Assembly: GCA_945901045.1 (NCBI GenBank)
Contig: CAMDKK010000010.1
Coordinates: 19,450-83,449, forward strand
Direction of reading: 5' to 3'
Length of the DNA: 64,000 nt
Origin: Limnohabitans sp. Rim8
GTDB taxonomy: Bacteria > Pseudomonadota > Gammaproteobacteria > Burkholderiales > Burkholderiaceae_C
A program made the translations under genes and the position numbers. Below the pieces are notes generated by a model. The model saw only the letters and a program-made list of their open reading frames with translations, made no database searches and had not been told where the DNA came from. Positions 7,985-16,812 of this stretch are shown one piece after another (position 1 is the first letter of the stretch; the number at the start of each line of letters is the position of its first letter).

Positions 7985-10900
7985 ATGAACGCCCCCTTGC
8001 CCCGCCAAGTCACCGAATCCGCCAGCCAACTCTACGAACGCGTGGCCAGTGCCAGCAACGAAGTGGCGGGCCGCTTGGCCGCTCGGCTGCGGGCCGAGAC
8101 CGAGGGGGAGGTGTTGTTCTCTGCCGCCGACCGTGGCCGCTATGCAACGGATGCGTCGATCTACCAAGTCACGCCGGTGGGTGTTTTTGTGCCGCGCCAT
8201 GACCACGAAGTGCCCACCGCCATGGCCATTTGCCGCGACTTGGGCGTGCCCCTCGTACCACGTGGCGGCGGCACCAGCCAGTGCGGTCAGACCACGGGCG
8301 CGGGCTTGGTGATTGACCACAGCAAACACATCCGCCACATCGTTCAACTTGACGTTGAACACCGCACGGTAGAGGTCCAGCCCGGCATGGTGTTGGACCA
8401 CCTGAACGCCCAACTCAAAGCACATGGTTTGTGGTTTCCGGTCGATGTCTCCACCAGCGCCCAGGCCAGTTTGGGCGGTATGGCTGGCAACAACTCGTGC
8501 GGCAGTCGTTCCATTGCCTACGGCAACATGGTGCACAACGTCGAAGGCGCCAGGGCCTGGTTGAGTGATGGTGATCTGCTGCAATGGGGCCGCTATGACA
8601 GCGCAACTGGACGCGCCCGTCAGATTGGCGATTTTGTGAAACAACTGGCGGACGACTTGCGTCCGGAAATTCAAGTCCATTGGCCCAAAATCTTGCGCCG
8701 TGTGGCCGGTTACAACCTGGATATTTTTTGCAACCAGAATGAGCGCCCCTACACCAGCGATGGCGCCGTCAACCTGGCGCATTTGCTGGTGGGCAGTGAG
8801 GGCACCTTGGCCATGACGAAGTCCCTTACCCTTCGCTTGAGCGCACTCCCCCGTGCCAAGGTGTTGGGCGTGGTGAACTTCCCCAGCTTCTACAAAGCCA
8901 TGGATGCTGCGCAGCACATCGTTCAGTTGGGTGATGGCACCCTGACAGCGGTGGAGTTGGTAGACCGCACCATGATTGATTTGTCGCTGCAAAATCCGGC
9001 CTTTGCACCCACCATACGCAGTGCGCTGATCGGCCAGCCTGAAGCCGTTTTGTTGGTGGAATTTGCGGGTACGGACAAAGAAAGCCTCCAACCCAAGATG
9101 CGCCAACTGGTGGAGCTGATGGGGGACCTGGGTTTGCCCGGCAGTGTGGTTGAAATGGTTGACGATGCACCGCAAAAAAATCTGTGGAATGTGCGTAAAG
9201 CTGGCTTGAACATTATGATGAGCCTGAAAGGTGACGGCAAACCGGTCAGCTTCATTGAAGACTGCGCTGTGCCCTTGGCCAATCTGGCCGAGTACACCGA
9301 GGCTTTGACAGGTGTCTTCAGAAAACACGGCACCAAAGGCACCTGGTACGCCCATGCGTCGGTGGGAACGCTGCATGTGCGCCCGATTCTCGATATGCGC
9401 CGTGATGGTGCGACCAAGATGCGCGCTATAGCCGAAGAGGCCAGCGCCTTGGTGCGGCAATACAAAGGCGCTTACAGCGGGGAACACGGAGACGGCTTGT
9501 GCCGCGGCGAATGGATATCATGGCAGTTTGGCCCCAAGATCACCGATGCACTGGGCCAGATCAAACAGGCCTTGGACCCCTTGCAGTTGTTGTCGCCTCA
9601 GCGCATGGTCAATCCCCCCAAGATGGACGACACAGGGCTGATGCGCTACGGCCATCCACAGGGCAAGGCCTACCAGATCATCCCCATCCAGACCGCACTC
9701 GACTGGAGCGTCTGGAACGTGCACAACGATCCGGCCACCGAACAAACCACAGCCCCGGGCACAGGCGGGGATCCGGCCTTGGGTTTTGCCAAGGCGGTGG
9801 AGATGTGCAACAACAACGGCACCTGCCGTCAATTTGATGTGGGCACCATGTGCCCGAGTTACCGCGTCACGCGTGATGAAAAGCACCTGACGCGCGGGCG
9901 CGCCAACACCTTGCGTTTGGCCCTGAGCGGTCAGCTCGGTGCCGATGCGCTGACCAGTGACGAGATGCTGGAAACCATGGACTTGTGCGTGGGCTGCAAG
10001 GGCTGCAAACGGGACTGCCCGACTGGTGTGGACATGGCGCGCATGAAAATAGAAACCTTGTACCACTACAAGCGCCGCCATGGTCACACACTGAAAGACC
10101 GGCTGATTGGCTACTTGCCCCGCTACGCGCCGCTTGCTGCGCGTTGGGCCGGTCTGCTCAACCTGCGCAATCGCATGCCCTTTTTGGCCAAACTGGCCGA
10201 GGCCGTGACCGGCTTGTCGGCCCAGCGCAGTTGGCCTGCGTGGCGACGCGACCACTTTTTCAACAGCACCACGGTAGGTGTTTCGGCACAGTCCGTGCTG
10301 ACCGCCCTGAAACCGGTGGTGCTGTTTGTGGACACCTTCAACGGCTACTTTGAATCAGACAACGCACACGCCGCCATGCGCGTGCTGCAAGCGGCGGGCT
10401 ACCAAGTGCATGTAGCCTCTAAAAGCCAGCAAGGGCACGGCAGCGGCCAAGGTCATTTGTGCTGTGGCCGCACGTTTTTGGCCCATGGCATGGTGGACCA
10501 GGCCCGCGAGCATGCGCAAGCGCTGCTCGAGGCGCTGCTGCCGTTTGCCGAACGCGGCATTCCGATTGTGGGCTTGGAGCCCTCGTGCTTGCTGACCCTG
10601 CGCGACGAAGCCTTGGTGCTGGGGCTGGGCGACATGGCGCACACGGTGAGCGCGCAGGCGGTGTTGTTTGAAGAATTTTTAGCCCGCGAGGCGCACGCCG
10701 GACAACTGGAACTTCTCAAGTCCAAACTGCAGGCTTCGCGCCATCCCATCTTGCTGCACGGCCATTGCCACCAAAAAGCTTTTGGCCTCATGCCTCCAGT
10801 GCTGGAGGTGATTCGCTTGATTCCGCACGCCAAGCCGCGCTTGATTGAAAGCAGCTGCTGCGGCATGGCGGGCAGCTTTGGTTACGAGGCCGCGCACCTG

Positions 10901-11068
10901 GACGTGTCCCAGCAAATGGCCGAGCTGAGTTTGTTGCCGGCCGTGCGTGCTGAACCCGACGCCCTGGTGGTGGCCGACGGCACCAGCTGCCGCCATCAAA
11001 TTGCCGATGGTGCGCAGCGCCAAGCGGTGCATGTGGCGCAGTTGTTGAGCGATCATCTCAACACTTAA
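7985..11068 (+). CDS. FAD/Fe-S 2-hydroxyacid dehydrogenase (YdiJ-like)
   Basis: A 1027-residue fusion of a FAD-linked oxidase and a GlpC-like iron-sulfur protein. The FAD-binding part (about 60-290) has PRGGGTS at 92-98 and SLGGMAGNNSCGS; the FAD-oxidase C-terminal domain follows to about 550. Two cysteine sets, CNNNGTC from residue 608 and LCVGCKGCKRDC near 668, should hold 4Fe-4S clusters, and two CCG domains carry LCCG at 826 and SCCG at 957. The architecture matches YdiJ-type enzymes and relatives that oxidise D-2-hydroxyacids and pass electrons to quinone or a carrier. The start, 2 bases after the regulator stop, excludes a long spurious N-terminal extension. Lactate, glycolate and 2-hydroxyglutarate are all possible substrates. 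Confidence 0.88.
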   Translation: MNAPLPRQVTESASQLYERVASASNEVAGRLAARLRAETEGEVLFSAADRGRYATDASIYQVTPVGVFVPRHDHEVPTAMAICRDLGVPLVPRGGGTSQCGQTTGAGLVIDHSKHIRHIVQLDVEHRTVEVQPGMVLDHLNAQLKAHGLWFPVDVSTSAQASLGGMAGNNSCGSRSIAYGNMVHNVEGARAWLSDGDLLQWGRYDSATGRARQIGDFVKQLADDLRPEIQVHWPKILRRVAGYNLDIFCNQNERPYTSDGAVNLAHLLVGSEGTLAMTKSLTLRLSALPRAKVLGVVNFPSFYKAMDAAQHIVQLGDGTLTAVELVDRTMIDLSLQNPAFAPTIRSALIGQPEAVLLVEFAGTDKESLQPKMRQLVELMGDLGLPGSVVEMVDDAPQKNLWNVRKAGLNIMMSLKGDGKPVSFIEDCAVPLANLAEYTEALTGVFRKHGTKGTWYAHASVGTLHVRPILDMRRDGATKMRAIAEEASALVRQYKGAYSGEHGDGLCRGEWISWQFGPKITDALGQIKQALDPLQLLSPQRMVNPPKMDDTGLMRYGHPQGKAYQIIPIQTALDWSVWNVHNDPATEQTTAPGTGGDPALGFAKAVEMCNNNGTCRQFDVGTMCPSYRVTRDEKHLTRGRANTLRLALSGQLGADALTSDEMLETMDLCVGCKGCKRDCPTGVDMARMKIETLYHYKRRHGHTLKDRLIGYLPRYAPLAARWAGLLNLRNRMPFLAKLAEAVTGLSAQRSWPAWRRDHFFNSTTVGVSAQSVLTALKPVVLFVDTFNGYFESDNAHAAMRVLQAAGYQVHVASKSQQGHGSGQGHLCCGRTFLAHGMVDQAREHAQALLEALLPFAERGIPIVGLEPSCLLTLRDEALVLGLGDMAHTVSAQAVLFEEFLAREAHAGQLELLKSKLQASRHPILLHGHCHQKAFGLMPPVLEVIRLIPHAKPRLIESSCCGMAGSFGYEAAHLDVSQQMAELSLLPAVRAEPDALVVADGTSCRHQIADGAQRQAVHVAQLLSDHLNT

Positions 11069-11077
11069 AGGACAACG

Positions 11078-12070
11078 ATGAACACCACAATCTCACCCGC
11101 CATCGCGCCACGCCTGCTGGGTGATATCGGTGGCACCCACGCCCGTTTTGCCCTGGTGCATGGGGATGGCACACCGATCACACAAGAAGTCACTCTCTCC
11201 ACTGGTCAGTACCCGGACTTGGCCACTGCCGCGCAAGCCTACTTGCAGCAAGCCGGTCATCCCGCAGTGCGCCAAGCCTGCATCGCGATCGCCAACCCCA
11301 TCGACGGCGATGTGCTCAAGATGACCAACAACCACTGGCAATTCTCAATCGAGGCTACACGCAAGCAACTGGGTCTGGACAGTCTGCTGATGCTCAACGA
11401 CTGGGAAGCCATGGCCATGGCCGCTTTAGCCTTGAAGGGCGCTGACCTGGAGCAGATCGGCTCGGGCGAAGCGGTGCCCGATGCGCCCAAAGGCCTGATC
11501 GGGCCCGGCACGGGGCTGGGCGTTTCTTCTTTGGTGCGATCACGCCGGGGCGATTGGGTGCCCATTGCGGGCGAGGGCGGGCACGTGAGCCTGTCGCCTA
11601 CATGCGCACGCGAAGCAGACATCCTGCGGGTCTTGTGGCGCAGCCATCCGCATGTGTCGGCCGAACGGGCCATCTCGGGCATGGGGCTTGAAAACCTGTA
11701 CCGCGCCATTTGCGAACTCAACGGCACAGAAGCCGAGCCCTTGGTGGCCGCCCAAGTGACCGCACGCGCCCTCGCGGGCCAAGATGTGGCCTGCGAAGAA
11801 GCGCTCGAATGCATGTGCCGCCTGTTGGGTAACGCGGCGGCCAACCTGGCCGTGACGCTGGGCGCACGGGGCGGCATTTACATTGGCGGCGGCATCATTG
11901 AGCGACTGGGCGACTACTTCGCACAGTCGGGTTTTCGCGCCGCGTTTGAAGCCAAAGGCCGCTTTGAAAACTACATGCAGCGCATCCCGACCTATGTGAT
12001 TCGCGCCAAGCAACCGGCCCTGATGGGCTGCGCCATGGCTTTGGGCGTGCTGCATGGCCAGCCACAATGA
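11078..12070 (+). CDS. glk: Glucokinase
   Basis: A 330-residue proteobacterial glucokinase of the ROK-independent Glk family, which phosphorylates glucose with ATP in the cytoplasm. The phosphate-binding motif GDIGGTHARF is at 15-24, the catalytic Asn107-Asp108 (LNDWEA) is present, and GPGTGLGVS near 142 and EGGHVSLSP follow in the usual order. AAAGGA precedes the ATG. It begins 9 bases after the FAD/Fe-S dehydrogenase stop, so it is probably co-transcribed with it and the GntR gene. No glucose transporter gene is visible nearby. Confidence 0.93.
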   Translation: MNTTISPAIAPRLLGDIGGTHARFALVHGDGTPITQEVTLSTGQYPDLATAAQAYLQQAGHPAVRQACIAIANPIDGDVLKMTNNHWQFSIEATRKQLGLDSLLMLNDWEAMAMAALALKGADLEQIGSGEAVPDAPKGLIGPGTGLGVSSLVRSRRGDWVPIAGEGGHVSLSPTCAREADILRVLWRSHPHVSAERAISGMGLENLYRAICELNGTEAEPLVAAQVTARALAGQDVACEEALECMCRLLGNAAANLAVTLGARGGIYIGGGIIERLGDYFAQSGFRAAFEAKGRFENYMQRIPTYVIRAKQPALMGCAMALGVLHGQPQ

Positions 12071-12087
12071 CGCCCTAGTTCATCGGC

Positions 12088-13116
12088 TTAAACGCTCAAG
12101 CAAGGCTCGCTCATCTGCTCCATTTGCTCTTGCAACATGAGCACCTGGCCACGCCAATAGTCCGGCGTGCCGAACCAGGGAAAGTTGATCGGAAAAATCG
12201 GATCGTCCCAGCGGCGTGCCAACCAAGCGCTGTAATGGACCAGGCGCAAAGTGCGCAGGGGCTCGATCCAGTTCAACTCCCGACGATCGAAGTCGCGCAC
12301 CTGTTCGTAGCCGTCCAGCAGCGCAGACAATTGCAAGGACCGCTGCCTGCGGTCACCCGACAACAGCATCCACAGGTCTTGCACGGCAGGGCCCATGCGG
12401 GCGTCGTCCAGGTCCACAAAATGCGGACCAGCACCAGGGAGGTCGGTCGGCGTCCACAAGATGTTGCCGGGGTGGCAGTCACCGTGCAACCGAATCCGGC
12501 CTGCGGCCTCGGCTTGCGTCAGCACCGGGTGCGTACCGATCATTGCCAAGGCCTGGTCCAAGGTGTCAAACCATTCGCGCTCAACCTCGAGCGGAATCAT
12601 GCGGTGCTGCGCTAACCATTGCCGGGGCTCCATGGCAAAACTGCCGAGATCCAGTGCGGGGCGCACCGCAAAGGGCTGGGCCGCGCCGACGGTATGAATG
12701 CGTGCCAGGAAACGGCCAATCCATTCCAGCACCTCCATGTCATCCAACTCGGGGGCACGCCCGCCCCGTCGGGGACTGACCGAAAAGGCGAAACCCTCGG
12801 CCTGGTGCAGCGTTGCACCCTGCAGCCGCAAAGGGGCCACCACCGGCACTTCGCCGAAAAGCAGCTCGGCAGCAAAATCATGTTCTTCTTGAATTTGCGC
12901 TGGGCTCCAGCGCTGCGGGCGGTAGAACTTGACGACCACGGCAGCATGGCCTTCGTGGGGGTCTTCCAGATGCACTTGGTAGACCCGGTTTTCATAAGAA
13001 CTTAAAGCGGTCAGGCGGCCATCGCCATACAGTCCCACCGAGGCCAATGCATCCAGCACCACATCCGGCGTCAACTGGGCATAGGGGTGTCGGGCGATGT
13101 CGGGCGTTTCGTGCAT
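12088..13116 (-). CDS. srkA: Stress response kinase A (YihE/RdoA family)
   Basis: A 342-residue Ser/Thr kinase of the aminoglycoside-phosphotransferase fold. The catalytic loop HGDCHPGN lies near residue 214 and the metal-binding VDLDDA near 238, with the N-terminal YENRVYQV segment typical of SrkA. In E. coli, SrkA protects stressed cells and antagonises MazF-linked death. The gene is convergent with glk (17-base gap), and its upstream side is shared with the short region before the enoyl-CoA hydratase gene. ATG 13116 gives the normal family N-terminus. Confidence 0.9.
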   Translation of the reverse strand: MHETPDIARHPYAQLTPDVVLDALASVGLYGDGRLTALSSYENRVYQVHLEDPHEGHAAVVVKFYRPQRWSPAQIQEEHDFAAELLFGEVPVVAPLRLQGATLHQAEGFAFSVSPRRGGRAPELDDMEVLEWIGRFLARIHTVGAAQPFAVRPALDLGSFAMEPRQWLAQHRMIPLEVEREWFDTLDQALAMIGTHPVLTQAEAAGRIRLHGDCHPGNILWTPTDLPGAGPHFVDLDDARMGPAVQDLWMLLSGDRRQRSLQLSALLDGYEQVRDFDRRELNWIEPLRTLRLVHYSAWLARRWDDPIFPINFPWFGTPDYWRGQVLMLQEQMEQMSEPCLSV

Positions 13117-13195
13117 GCATCGATTGTCGGCGAGTTCACTGCCGCATTCACCTGGCGATCGCCAAAGGTCTCGGAGATTCGATTGAGCCCCGAAG

Positions 13196-14002
13196 TCAGC
13201 GCCCAGTGAATCGCGCAGCGCGTTTTTCTACAAACGACTTCACACCTTCGGCTGCATCCTCGCTGTTGGACAGGTTTTGCTGCACGGGGATGAAGTCGAG
13301 CATGGCTACCACAGGGCCATATTCCACGGCCTTGAGCACATTCAGCCGAGTCGCCTCGATGGCCAAGGGCGCTTGCGCGGCAATGGTGTTGGCAATGCGC
13401 AAAGCTTCGGCCAGTTGTTGACCGGCAGGCACCACGCGCTGCACAAAGTTCAGGCGCAAAGCTTCGGTACTGCCAAATTCATCGCCGGTCAACAGGTGCA
13501 ACAAGGCATTGCCCGAGCCGGCGCGCTCGGCCATGCGCAGCGTGGCACCGCCCGTGGCCATGATGCCGCGTTTGACTTCGAGTTGCGAGAACCGGCAGTC
13601 GTCAGCAGCCACCACAATGTCGGCCGCCAGCATCAACTCGATTCCCAGGGTGTAAGTGATGCCTTGCACCGCTACCACCATGGGTTTGCGGCGACGCCGG
13701 TAGCCTTCCATGCCGAGGTTGAGCGGGTCCACCAGGCCCAGGGGCACGGACTTTTCACCCCGTTTCATCATGGGGGCTATGGTGGGCAAATCCAGCCCGG
13801 CCGTGAAATGCTCACCCTCGGCGCACAGGACGCCAACGCGCAGTGCGGGCTCGTCATCCAGCCGGCAATAGGCCTCGCCCAATTCCCGAAACATTTTGGG
13901 TGTGAAACCGTTGCGCTTGGCAGGACGGTTGATGCTGATCTGAAGGATTGCGCCGAGCACGGTGCAGTCGATCTGGCCTTCGGGGTGCGTTGGGATGTTC
14001 AT
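13196..14002 (-). CDS. Enoyl-CoA hydratase/isomerase (crotonase) family
   Basis: A 268-residue crotonase-fold protein. Oxyanion-hole segments EHFTAGLDL (near 68) and ITYTLGIELMLAAD (near 117) are present, as is the family stretch RFSQLEVKRGIMATGGATLR. It resembles the crotonase/enoyl-CoA hydratase subgroup that acts on acyl-CoA thioesters. The specific reaction (hydration, isomerisation or hydrolysis) cannot be read from the motifs. It lies about 170 bases downstream of the hydroxybutyryl-CoA dehydrogenase gene on the same strand, consistent with a role in acyl-CoA metabolism. Confidence 0.82.
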   Translation of the reverse strand: MNIPTHPEGQIDCTVLGAILQISINRPAKRNGFTPKMFRELGEAYCRLDDEPALRVGVLCAEGEHFTAGLDLPTIAPMMKRGEKSVPLGLVDPLNLGMEGYRRRRKPMVVAVQGITYTLGIELMLAADIVVAADDCRFSQLEVKRGIMATGGATLRMAERAGSGNALLHLLTGDEFGSTEALRLNFVQRVVPAGQQLAEALRIANTIAAQAPLAIEATRLNVLKAVEYGPVVAMLDFIPVQQNLSNSEDAAEGVKSFVEKRAARFTGR

Positions 14003-14073
14003 CTCCCCATGTTAGAGGCTCCGCTAGAGCCTGTGTTTCACCGAAGTGACAATCTGTGTAGGGCCAGGGATTG

Positions 14074-14161
14074 TGTAGAAGCCTGGAATTTTTAGGAGAG
14101 GCCTGCAAGCGACAGCTTTGTGAGTCCCAGCGCCCTGATCGCCAGCAGGTTGGCTTCTACA
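14074..14161. repeat. Inverted repeat pair between two acyl-CoA genes
   Basis: TGTAGAAGCC at 14074-14083 and its exact reverse complement GGCTTCTACA at 14152-14161 bracket 68 bases. The left arm also sits in an imperfect tandem duplication (TGTGTAGGGCCAGG / TGTGTAGAAGCCTGG, starting near 14056). The element lies in the gap between hbd and the enoyl-CoA hydratase gene and overlaps neither. It could be a remnant of a small mobile element, a REP-like sequence, or chance. Confidence 0.35.
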
Positions 14162-14173
14162 ACAGTCCTCCAA

Positions 14174-15022
14174 TCAATACGTATAAACACCCTGCTTGGT
14201 CTTACGACCCAAACGACCTGCGGCGACCATTTCTTTGAGCAAGGGGCAAGGGCGGTATTTGCTGTCGCCGAACTCCTTGAGGTAGACCTCCATCACAGCC
14301 AGACACACGTCAAGGCCAATCATGTCGGCCAGCGCCAGCGGGCCAATCGGCTGGTTGCAACCGAGCTTCATTCCGGCATCAATGGCTTCGGCTTCGGCCA
14401 GGCCCTCAGCCAAGACAAAGAAGGCTTCATTGATCATCGGCACCAAAATGCGGTTGACCACAAAGCCAGGGGCGTTCTTCACCGTGATGGGCGTTTTTCC
14501 AAGCGCCAGCGCCATGTCGTGCACCGCGTCATGTGTCGCGTCGCTGGTTTGCAGGCCGCGAATGATCTCCACCAAAGCCATCATCGGCACGGGGTTGAAA
14601 AAGTGCATGCCAATGAAACGGTCAGCGCGTTGCGTGGCGGCAGCCAGTTGCGTGATTGAAATCGAAGAAGTGTTGGAGGCGATGATCACATGCGGTGCCA
14701 GCAGCCCATCGAGTTGCTTCAGTATCTTGACCTTGAGATCCTGGTTCTCGGTGGCCGCTTCGATCACCAACTGGGTCGACTTCAGGTCCTCATAGCTGGA
14801 GCTGCCTTGGATGCGGGCCAGCGCTGCGGTTTTGTCGGCCCCGCTGATTTTTTCTTTCTTGACCAAACGGTCCAGACTGCTCTCGACGTTGGCAATGCCC
14901 TTGGCCACAGCCGCGTCCGAAATGTCCACCATCACGACGGAGATGCCGGAGACGGCGCATGCCTGTGCTATGCCATTGCCCATGGTGCCGGCGCCAATGA
15001 TGCCTACGGATTGAATGCTCAT
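14174..15022 (-). CDS. 3-hydroxybutyryl-CoA dehydrogenase
   Basis: A 282-residue NAD(P)-dependent 3-hydroxyacyl-CoA dehydrogenase of the stand-alone short type (Hbd/PaaH). The Rossmann motif GAGTMGNGIAQ is at 10-20, HFFNPVPMM (catalytic His) lies near 142, and the conserved PGFVVNRIL and GCNQPIGPLALADMIG segments are present. It reversibly oxidises (S)-3-hydroxybutyryl-CoA in butyrate/PHB and beta-oxidation pathways. The length is normal for the family and the start ATG is preceded by AAGGAAG. Whether it serves phenylacetate or PHB metabolism cannot be decided here, so no symbol is given. Confidence 0.92.
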   Translation of the reverse strand: MSIQSVGIIGAGTMGNGIAQACAVSGISVVMVDISDAAVAKGIANVESSLDRLVKKEKISGADKTAALARIQGSSSYEDLKSTQLVIEAATENQDLKVKILKQLDGLLAPHVIIASNTSSISITQLAAATQRADRFIGMHFFNPVPMMALVEIIRGLQTSDATHDAVHDMALALGKTPITVKNAPGFVVNRILVPMINEAFFVLAEGLAEAEAIDAGMKLGCNQPIGPLALADMIGLDVCLAVMEVYLKEFGDSKYRPCPLLKEMVAAGRLGRKTKQGVYTY

Positions 15023-15104
15023 CGCTGAAACTTCCTTAAAACGGTTGAAATCGGATCTGGCCTTATCTTAGCGGTGCCAGGTGCCTTAAGACGACTTTTT
15101 GCGC

Positions 15105-15400
15105 CTGCTGCAGGTGTCCACCGTACACGTGTTCCGGACCTACCCCTTTGTGCTCAGCTGGAGCCTGCTTGAAGCCCAAAGCGCGAGCTGCCTTTTGTGC
15201 CCAGCGACACCACGCCGGTGCGCGAAGACATTCGCCATGGAGAAACGGGTAAGTTGATGGACTTCTTTGGTCCTGCGGCTTTGGCGCAGCAAGTCATTGA
15301 CCTGTGCAACAACCCCGCCAAACGGTCACGGCTCGGGGCCCGTGTCGGTACTGAATCAGTGGTGGAATGCGCCCATGCAATGCCAGACTTCATGACCTAA
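15105..15400 (+). pseudogene. Remnant of a family-4-like glycosyltransferase
   Basis: In frame from 15105 the sequence reads VSTVHVFRTYPFVLSWSLLE, the typical nucleotide-sugar-site region of GT4 glycosyltransferases. The similarity then jumps to another frame at about 15188, giving LPFVPSDTTPVREDIRHGE and TGKLMDFFGPAALAQQVIDL and ending at a TAA near 15400. The pieces are in the right order and are separated by one frameshift. The N-terminal two thirds of the gene are absent. The last 45 bases overlap the metzincin-like gene on the other strand. This is a dead fragment, probably left by loss of a polysaccharide or lipopolysaccharide gene. Confidence 0.7.
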
Positions 15401-15760
15401 AACCGAAAGCCGTTTGTCGTCATCGAAATTAGCGGGTTGAACTGCATAGATAAGACAGTTGGTTTGGCGGGTCTCATTGTTGCGTTTGACCACAGCACAA
15501 GCGTTGTAAGGCTTGGTGGCGGTGCCAAAGCTGTCGCCATCGCTCATTTGTAAGCTTTGGCAAATTTCATTGACCCGTCTGGGGTGCATGAATCTGACCT
15601 CTACATTGGCCTTATTCCAGCCTTCAATGCGGGGATCCTGATAGCTTCCTGCAAAGCCCGCCTCAGTTAATAAAAATGACCCCAGCAGCAAAACAAGGCT
15701 ATTTCCAACTGAATTAAAGCGTTCTTTTTTTGAGCCTTCCTTCGTTCTAAAAAAGTTCAT
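15356..15760 (-). CDS. Small exported protein with metzincin-type zinc motif
   Basis: A 134-residue protein. After a basic start (RTKEGSKKER) comes a hydrophobic segment at about 17-38, ending near EAGFAGSYQ, likely a signal peptide. The mature part has an EVRFMHPRRVNEIC stretch and several cysteines. It ends with HEVWHCMGAFHH: His123-Glu124-x-x-His127-x-x-Gly130-x-x-His133, a full HExxHxxGxxH metzincin zinc site one residue from the C-terminus. I do not recognise a characterised family. A metzincin normally has a Met-turn after this motif, which is absent here, so activity is uncertain. The gene sits in an AT-rich pocket next to a glycosyltransferase remnant. Confidence 0.7.
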   Translation of the reverse strand: MNFFRTKEGSKKERFNSVGNSLVLLLGSFLLTEAGFAGSYQDPRIEGWNKANVEVRFMHPRRVNEICQSLQMSDGDSFGTATKPYNACAVVKRNNETRQTNCLIYAVQPANFDDDKRLSVLGHEVWHCMGAFHH

Positions 15761-15975
15761 TTAAGCACCGTTAAAGTAATAAATATTTTTAATATTAAAA
15801 CTTTATAAGTGTTAAATTTGATTTTTTTCTATTTATTTTGTAACAATTTTACCCAAGCAACTGGGGAATTTAATGCAATCCGGTTCTGGCCGTCATTGCT
15901 GTGACTACGGCCTTGTGAAGTTTGAAGCCACCCCAATAAGGCTTCGCCGTCCACATCAGCAGACCCACAGCAACC
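15761..15975. other. AT-rich intergenic island
   Basis: About 215 bases; the first 100 are strongly AT-rich (runs such as AATATTTTTAATATTAAAAC) and form the upstream region of the leftward metzincin-like gene. Its promoter probably lies here, but several TATAAT-like boxes overlap and none can be chosen. The composition contrasts with the GC-rich neighbours and fits acquired DNA. Confidence 0.5.
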
Positions 15976-16812
15976 TCAACTCCTGAACCGCTTGCGCGTC
16001 AGCGCCAAGGCCACCCAAAACGACATGCCCGCAAAAGCCGCGAGTACCAAGCTTTGCTGCAGCGCGTGCTCGGGCCAGCGGTCCAGAAACAGCGGCCGCA
16101 CCAGATCCACCGAAACAGACAAAGGCAGCCAGTCGGCGATCGCGCGCACCAGCGTCGGCAATTGATCTCGCGGAAAGAAGATGCCTGACAAAAACATCAT
16201 CGGCGTGAGAAACAGCGTGAAGTAGTAGGTGAAAAAGTCGTAACCCTTGGCCAGCGCGTTGAAGATCAGTGCCATGCAACTGAACGTGATGCCCACGCCC
16301 AGCAGCACAGGCCAGGCCACCAAGAGTTTCCAACTGTGGCTGATGCCCAGAGCCAGCATGACGCCCAGAATGGCCGTGACCGTGAACAGGGCCTTGAACG
16401 CGGCCCACAGCATTTCAGCCATCACGATATCGTCCAGGCGCACCGGGGCGTTCATGATGCCATCCCATGTTTTTTGCACATGCATGCGCGAAAACGCCGA
16501 ATACAAGGCTTCAAAGGTGGCCGCGTTCATGGCGCTCATGCAGATGCTGCCACTGGCCAGAAACAAGATGTAGGGCACCTTCTCACCGTCCAATTCAATC
16601 TGGCCAATCAGCGAACCCATGCCATAGCCAAAGGCGACCAGCCACATCAGCGGCTCGGCAATATTGCCCACCAGGCTGGGGATGGCCAGCTTGCGCCACA
16701 CCAAAAGATTGCGCAAAAACACGGGCCACCAGCGCATGGACAACTGCGGGGCTCGCCACACAGAGGGGGCGGTGTTGAAAGCGGGCGTCAAAGGTGTTTT
16801 TAAAGTGCTCAT
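15976..16812 (-). CDS. nodJ: ABC-2 type exporter permease, NodJ-like
   Basis: A 278-residue permease with about six membrane spans and the NodJ/DrrB features [31 protein letters not shown] and [17 protein letters not shown]. It pairs with the ATPase encoded just upstream: the ATPase TGA and this ATG overlap as ATGA at 16809-16812, which fixes the start. In rhizobia NodIJ exports Nod factors; in non-symbiotic Burkholderiales homologues are common and the cargo is unknown, probably a glycolipid or drug-like molecule. The symbol reflects homology only. Confidence 0.85.
   Translation of the reverse strand: MSTLKTPLTPAFNTAPSVWRAPQLSMRWWPVFLRNLLVWRKLAIPSLVGNIAEPLMWLVAFGYGMGSLIGQIELDGEKVPYILFLASGSICMSAMNAATFEALYSAFSRMHVQKTWDGIMNAPVRLDDIVMAEMLWAAFKALFTVTAILGVMLALGISHSWKLLVAWPVLLGVGITFSCMALIFNALAKGYDFFTYYFTLFLTPMMFLSGIFFPRDQLPTLVRAIADWLPLSVSVDLVRPLFLDRWPEHALQQSLVLAAFAGMSFWVALALTRKRFRS

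Noticed and set aside
7865-9487. Long open frame antisense to the FAD/Fe-S dehydrogenase
   Set aside because: It is a mirror of the sense codons, with no recognisable domain and no ribosome-binding site.
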